A stretch of DNA of 64,000 bases. Origin: Mycolicibacterium rhodesiae. GTDB lineage: Bacteria > Actinomycetota > Actinomycetes > Mycobacteriales > Mycobacteriaceae. The notes below the pieces were generated by a model. It was given only the letters and a program-made list of their open reading frames with translations, had not been told where the DNA came from and searched no databases. Every line of letters starts with the position of its first letter. Positions within the stretch are counted from its first letter, which is position 1. The stretch is taken from assembly GCF_002086695.1 (NCBI RefSeq), contig NZ_MVIH01000017.1, forward strand, positions 27,062 through 91,061, read 5' to 3'. Shown here in pieces: positions 60,349 to 64,000 of this stretch. Made by a program: the position numbers and the translations under genes.

Positions 60349-60926
60349 GGGGCGAGGTATCCGTTCAGGGCGTGTGACAACTCGGCGCTCAGGGCGTCGG
60401 CGTCAAGGATGGGTTCGACGATCTGGGCGGACTGGATCGCGGATTGGCCGATCAGCAGGACCATCGCCGACAACTGGCGGACATCGCCGGACCGCACGCT
60501 GCCGTCGGCCTGGGCTTCCCGCAGTGCGTCGACGAGCAGGTCGATGAGGATCTGCTGGCTGGTGCCCAGCCGTCCGGCGATATACGTCATCGCCAAGTCC
60601 GGGGCCGATCGCAGCACCGAGGTGATCAGTTCGTCGTCCCGCAGACGGCGAGCCACCTCGACGATCCGCTCGACCAGGCCGGTCCGCCCGGGCTGGGTTG
60701 CCGGCACGGCGCGCCAGGTGCCGGTGATCCGTTCGGTGAGCAGCGACGCGACGATGGTTCGGGTGTCTGGCCAGCGGCGATACACCGTGGGACGGCTGAC
60801 ACCGGCACGTCGCGCGATTTCGGCCAGCGTGACCCGCTCGACTCCGAAGTCTCGGACACAGCTGGCCGCGGCGGCCATGATCCGGTCGCCGATGTCCACC
60901 GATTCTTCGTTACTGATTGACAGCAT
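60345..60926 (-). CDS. TetR-family regulator upstream of glpD1
   Basis: The 193-residue product has the N-terminal helix-turn-helix LAEIARRAGVSRPTVYRRWP (about 36-55). It is the Rv2250c orthologue by position. The ATG at 60926 faces the ATG of the divergent flavoprotein gene with only 17 bp between them, so both mRNAs are probably leaderless or nearly so and share control. The likely ligand lies in glycerol-phosphate or ether-lipid metabolism, judged by neighbours only. Confidence 0.88.
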   Translation of the reverse strand: MLSISNEESVDIGDRIMAAAASCVRDFGVERVTLAEIARRAGVSRPTVYRRWPDTRTIVASLLTERITGTWRAVPATQPGRTGLVERIVEVARRLRDDELITSVLRSAPDLAMTYIAGRLGTSQQILIDLLVDALREAQADGSVRSGDVRQLSAMVLLIGQSAIQSAQIVEPILDADALSAELSHALNGYLAP

Positions 60927-60943
60927 CTGTAATACTGTAACGC
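60927..60943. promoter_or_regulatory. 17-bp gap between divergent starts with TGTAA-N3-TGTAA
   Basis: The gap reads CTGTAATACTGTAACGC and holds two direct TGTAA elements three bases apart. As no room remains for two promoters, the control elements must extend into both coding regions. A dyad is weak (GTA-A-TAC in the middle), so the operator call is tentative. Confidence 0.4.
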
Positions 60944-62554
60944 ATGAGCGATGACGCCCGCACCCTAGTTCCTCCGATGGCCTGGAATGCCTGGGGCGAC
61001 CCCGACGCGGCCAAGCCTCTCTCCGACGGCATCAAAACACTGCTGGAGCAAGGGCTCGGCGTGACGGCGAGTGACATCCCGGCACCCGCGATCGACGAAG
61101 TGCAAGTGCGGCCGTCGGCATTGCCGGACGCGCACCGCGATGCGCTGGCAGAGTTCGTCGGTGCCGACTTCGTCCGCACCGACGACCACGGCCGGCTGTT
61201 GTACGCGGGCGGCAAGTCAACGCTTGATCTCTTGCGCCGCAAGCAAACCCACCAGGACGCGCCCGACGCGGTGCTGCTTCCCGGCACCGAGGACGAGATC
61301 GCCACCGTCCTGCGCTACTGCTCTACGCACGGCATCGCCGTGGTGCCGTTCGGTGGCGGCACCAGTGTGGTCGGCGGACTGGACCCGATCCGCGGCGACT
61401 TCGCCGCCGTCATCTCGCTGGACCTGCGCCGGCTCAATGCATTGCACTCGCTGGACGAGATCTCCATGCAGGCCGAACTGGGCGCCGGGGTGACCGGACC
61501 GGATGCCGAGCGACTGCTCGGTGAACACGGTTTCTCGCTCGGGCACTTTCCGCAGAGCTTCCGGTTCGCCACGATCGGGGGGTATGCCGCGACTCGGTCC
61601 TCGGGGCAGGACTCCGCCGGGTACGGCCGGTTCAACGACATGATCCGCGGGCTGACGGTGGTCACCCCGGTCGGCGTGCTCGACCTCGGCCGGGCGCCGG
61701 AGACCGCGGCGGGACCCGATCTTCGTGAGTTGTTCTCCGGTTCCGAGGGTGTCTTCGGTGTGATCACCCGGGTTCGCCTGCGCGTGCACCCTGTCCCGGA
61801 AACGGTGCGTTACGAGGCGTGGTCGTTCCCCGACTTCGCCACCGGCGCGGCCGCACTGCGCGCGGTAACCCAGATCGGCACCGGGCCGACCGTCGTGCGG
61901 TTGTCCGATGAAGCCGAGACCGGCGTGAACCTGGCCACCACCGGGAGCATCGGCGAACAGAGCATCACCGGCGGTTGCCTGGGCATCACCTTGTTCGAAG
62001 GTAGCGCCGCGCACACCGAGAGCCGGCACGCCGAAACCCGCGCGGTTCTGGAGTCCCAGGGCGGCACATCCCTGGGCGAGGCACCGGCGCGAGCCTGGGA
62101 GCATGGCCGTTTCGACGCACCGTATCTACGGGACGCCCTGCTGGCAGCCGGAGCGTTGTGCGAGACGCTGGAAACGGCAACCACGTGGTCCAACCTGCCG
62201 GCATTGAAAGCCGCGGTCACCGAGGCGCTGACAGCTTCCCTGGGCGAAAGCGGGACACCGGCATTGGTGATGTGCCACATTTCGCATGTGTATCCCACCG
62301 GCGCGTCGCTGTACTTCACCGTGGTCGCGGGCCAGCGCGGTGACGTCACCCAGCAATGGTTGGCCGCTAAAATTGCTGCTTCTGAAGCGATTTCGCGTAC
62401 GGGCGGCACCATCACCCATCACCATGCCGTCGGCGCGGACCATCGGCCGTGGATGGGGGCGGAGATCGGTGAACTGGGAGTGAAGGTGCTGCAGGCGGTC
62501 AAACAGGCCGTCGACCCGGCGGGAATCCTGAACCCGGGCAAGCTGATTCCATGA
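60944..62554 (+). CDS. FAD-linked oxidase, alkyl-DHAP-synthase-like flavoprotein
   Basis: The 536-residue product has a PCMH-type FAD-binding domain (VVPFGGGTSVVGGLDPIRGD; IGGYAATRSSGQDSAGYGRF) and a C-terminal FAD-linked oxidase domain. The C-terminal THHHAVGADHRPWMGAEIG and AVDPAGILNPGKLIP are diagnostic of the alkyldihydroxyacetonephosphate synthase group. Rv2251 is the orthologue by position. It could work on dihydroxyacetone-phosphate derivatives, which would fit the adjoining glpD1. It overlaps the diacylglycerol kinase gene by 4 bp (ATGA). Real ether-lipid synthesis in mycobacteria is not established. Confidence 0.9.
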   Translation: MSDDARTLVPPMAWNAWGDPDAAKPLSDGIKTLLEQGLGVTASDIPAPAIDEVQVRPSALPDAHRDALAEFVGADFVRTDDHGRLLYAGGKSTLDLLRRKQTHQDAPDAVLLPGTEDEIATVLRYCSTHGIAVVPFGGGTSVVGGLDPIRGDFAAVISLDLRRLNALHSLDEISMQAELGAGVTGPDAERLLGEHGFSLGHFPQSFRFATIGGYAATRSSGQDSAGYGRFNDMIRGLTVVTPVGVLDLGRAPETAAGPDLRELFSGSEGVFGVITRVRLRVHPVPETVRYEAWSFPDFATGAAALRAVTQIGTGPTVVRLSDEAETGVNLATTGSIGEQSITGGCLGITLFEGSAAHTESRHAETRAVLESQGGTSLGEAPARAWEHGRFDAPYLRDALLAAGALCETLETATTWSNLPALKAAVTEALTASLGESGTPALVMCHISHVYPTGASLYFTVVAGQRGDVTQQWLAAKIAASEAISRTGGTITHHHAVGADHRPWMGAEIGELGVKVLQAVKQAVDPAGILNPGKLIP

Positions 62555-63453
62555 TCTCCCGCGTCACGGTCCTGACGAATCCCAAGTCCGGTCACGGCAA
62601 CGCACCCCATGCCGGGGAGCTGGCGGTAGCCCGCTTCCAGGAACTGGGGATCGACGTGACCGGAATCGTCGGGCGCGACGCCGCGCACGCCCGTCAACTG
62701 GTCGACGAGGCGCTGACTCGTGAGACCGACGCGCTTGTGGTGATCGGCGGCGACGGTGTGATCCGCCTTGCGATCCAGGCGTTGGCGCGCACCGATATTC
62801 CGCTCGGCATCGTGCCGGCCGGTACCGGCAACGACCACGCCCGCGAGTACCGGTTGCCCATGGCCGACCCGGTGGCTGCGGTCGACGTGATCGCCGCCGG
62901 GCACACCGAGACCGTCGACCTCGGGCACATCAAGGGTGCCGACGAGTCCAGCACGTGGTTTGGCACGGTCGCCGCGACGGGCTTCGACTCGCTGGTCAGC
63001 GATCGAGTAAACCGGATGAGCTGGCCGCACGGCAGGATGCGTTACAACGTCGCGCTGGTGGCCGAGATTTCCCAGTTGCGGCCGTTGCCTTTTCGACTGG
63101 TGCTGGACGGCGAGCGCGAGATCGTCGCCGATCTGACCTTGGCCGCGTTCGGCAACACCCGAAGCTACGGCGGCGGCATGCTCATCTGCCCGGGCGCCAA
63201 CCACTCCGATGGGCTGCTTGACATCACGATCGTGCGCGCATCCTCGCGCACCAAGCTGATTCGGTTGTTTCCCACGGTGTTCAAGGGCACGCACGTAAAC
63301 CTCGACGAGGTCAGCACCTACCGGGCCCGCACGATCACAGTCGACTCCCCCGGCATCAACGCCTACGCCGACGGTGACTACGTGTGCCCTCTGCCTGCCG
63401 AGATTTCTGCGGTTTCCGCTGCTCTGAAACTTCTCGTCCCGGCACCTGTCTAA
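62551..63453 (+). CDS. Diacylglycerol kinase-like lipid kinase
   Basis: The 300-residue product has the DAGKc fold. The nucleotide-binding VVIGGDGVIRLAIQAL and PAGTGNDHAREY match the family GGDG and GTGND motifs. Rv2252, the positional orthologue, has been shown to phosphorylate diacylglycerol and affects phosphatidylinositol mannosides. It is translationally coupled to the flavoprotein gene before it, and the two presumably act on linked lipid intermediates. Its stop overlaps the convergent SRPBCC gene by 4 bp. Confidence 0.92.
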   Translation: MISRVTVLTNPKSGHGNAPHAGELAVARFQELGIDVTGIVGRDAAHARQLVDEALTRETDALVVIGGDGVIRLAIQALARTDIPLGIVPAGTGNDHAREYRLPMADPVAAVDVIAAGHTETVDLGHIKGADESSTWFGTVAATGFDSLVSDRVNRMSWPHGRMRYNVALVAEISQLRPLPFRLVLDGEREIVADLTLAAFGNTRSYGGGMLICPGANHSDGLLDITIVRASSRTKLIRLFPTVFKGTHVNLDEVSTYRARTITVDSPGINAYADGDYVCPLPAEISAVSAALKLLVPAPV

Positions 63454-63884
63454 CGTTCGAGCGCCTTTGCGCAACCGTCGAGGACAGCAGCAAAGTTCCA
63501 CGGCAACAGCTTGGCGCTGAGCGCCTCCATCGCCTTGCCGCCGCCGCGAGCGGGGTGGGTGTAGGTGCTCACCCAATCGACATGAGTGCCTTCACCCTCG
63601 GGGGTGAACGTCAGCGTGCCGCCCTCGTGGTCGAACGCGGGAACCGATCCGACGATCAGGTAGGTGTAGCTGTGTGGCGGGTCGTAGGCGACGATCTCCT
63701 CGCGGAACCACAAGCCGACGGCGAAGCCGGTCCGGATCGCGCCCAGCCCCGGAGGGGGTGAATCCCGCGCCCAGCCGGCGGTGACGATCAGCGGAGCGGT
63801 CTTCAGATTGACTGGGTCGGCCAGCCAGGCAAAGACCTCATCGGGCGGCGCCGCGATCGTCTTCTCAACATGGAGATGGACCAT
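63450..63884 (-). CDS. SRPBCC (START-like) family protein
   Basis: The 144-residue product starts MVHLHVEKTIAAPPDEVFAW, the standard SRPBCC N-terminus, and has YTYLIVGSVPAFDHEGGTLT and a long C-terminal helix (GGGKAMEALSAKLLPWNFAA). The fold forms a hydrophobic pocket for lipids or polyketides; the ligand is unknown. ATG 63884 is preferred to an extension from 63944 because the fold begins there. Confidence 0.85.
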   Translation of the reverse strand: MVHLHVEKTIAAPPDEVFAWLADPVNLKTAPLIVTAGWARDSPPPGLGAIRTGFAVGLWFREEIVAYDPPHSYTYLIVGSVPAFDHEGGTLTFTPEGEGTHVDWVSTYTHPARGGGKAMEALSAKLLPWNFAAVLDGCAKALER

Positions 63885-63947
63885 GCGACTCAGGTTAGGC
63901 GTCTGGCGCCGAACGATACGACGTGATGCTCCTATCTCTGTCACGGG

Positions 63948-64000
63948 TCAAGCGGCGTCGATGTGTTGGGTGTTGAGCCAGTGGCGGTAGTTGGCGGCGA
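63948..64000 (-). CDS. 3' end of an unidentified gene (partial)
   Basis: Read on the minus strand from the window edge, the last codons give AANYRHWLNTQHIDAA and a TGA at 63948-63950. This looks like a real C-terminus in a clean frame, but it is too short to assign a family. The gene continues beyond the window. Confidence 0.4.
   Translation of the reverse strand, partial: AANYRHWLNTQHIDAA

Overview
The window is high-GC actinobacterial DNA from a Mycobacterium/Mycolicibacterium-type genome. The gene order follows the glnA1-to-dagK segment of M. tuberculosis (roughly Rv2220 to Rv2252): glnA1, glnE, glnA2, two tripeptidyl-aminopeptidase-like hydrolases (hip1 and its paralogue), panB, a CYTH/CHAD protein, rnpB, RNase H/phosphatase, zinc-ribbon and Nif3 proteins, ptkA-ptpA, SURF1, cobD, ahpE, aceE, mabR, the FAS-II operon fabD-acpM-kasA-kasB-accD6, glpD1, a flavoprotein and a diacylglycerol kinase. 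AcpM, KasA/KasB and MabR are mycolic-acid genes, which fixes the lineage. The accessory inserts (P450, WS/DGAT, many TetR genes) suggest an environmental, probably fast-growing species rather than a reduced pathogen. No CRISPR array, phage or complete insertion sequence was seen.

Layout. 0-1.5 kb: end of glnA1 with a terminator, two tandem DoxX membrane proteins, and a 390-bp stretch holding two opposed gene remnants. 1.5-7.4 kb: a leftward glutamine-synthetase cluster (glnA2, glnE, thioesterase, F420-type oxidoreductase). 7.4-13 kb: two secreted serine hydrolases, a WS/DGAT acyltransferase and panB. 13-17.8 kb: an accessory leftward unit (alpha/beta hydrolase, double-length TetR, DUF427 protein, FAD disulfide reductase) whose two promoters carry the same CCCA-N6-TGGG box. 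18-22.7 kb: a TetR gene and enoyl-CoA hydratase, divergent from two DUF1989 (carboxyguanidine-deiminase-like) genes and a stand-alone KipA-KipI carboxyltransferase protein. 22.7-32.7 kb: the conserved core from CYTH/CHAD through rnpB, ptpA and cobD to the MpaB-type oxygenase. 32.7-43.9 kb: accessory genes (amidohydrolase, VOC proteins, small secreted proteins, DUF4185, TetR/DUF2306, P450, nitronate monooxygenase, MFS/GntR) and tRNA-Val(UAC). 43.9-55.3 kb: ahpE, aceE, mabR and the FAS-II operon with a clear MabR box. 55.3-64 kb: AraC/aldo-keto reductase pair, amino-acid permease, the glpD1/TetR versus flavoprotein/dagK divergent pair, an SRPBCC protein and the 3' end of an unidentified gene.

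How they fit together: the core is central nitrogen metabolism (GS and its adenylyltransferase), pyruvate entry into acetyl-CoA (aceE) and mycolate chain elongation (FAS-II). The accessory islands look like self-contained, locally regulated catabolic or stress units. Each has a one-component regulator next to or divergent from its target and a readable palindrome at the promoter. Start codons were often moved inward from the longest reading frame, because GC-rich frames extend upstream; the reasons are given per gene.
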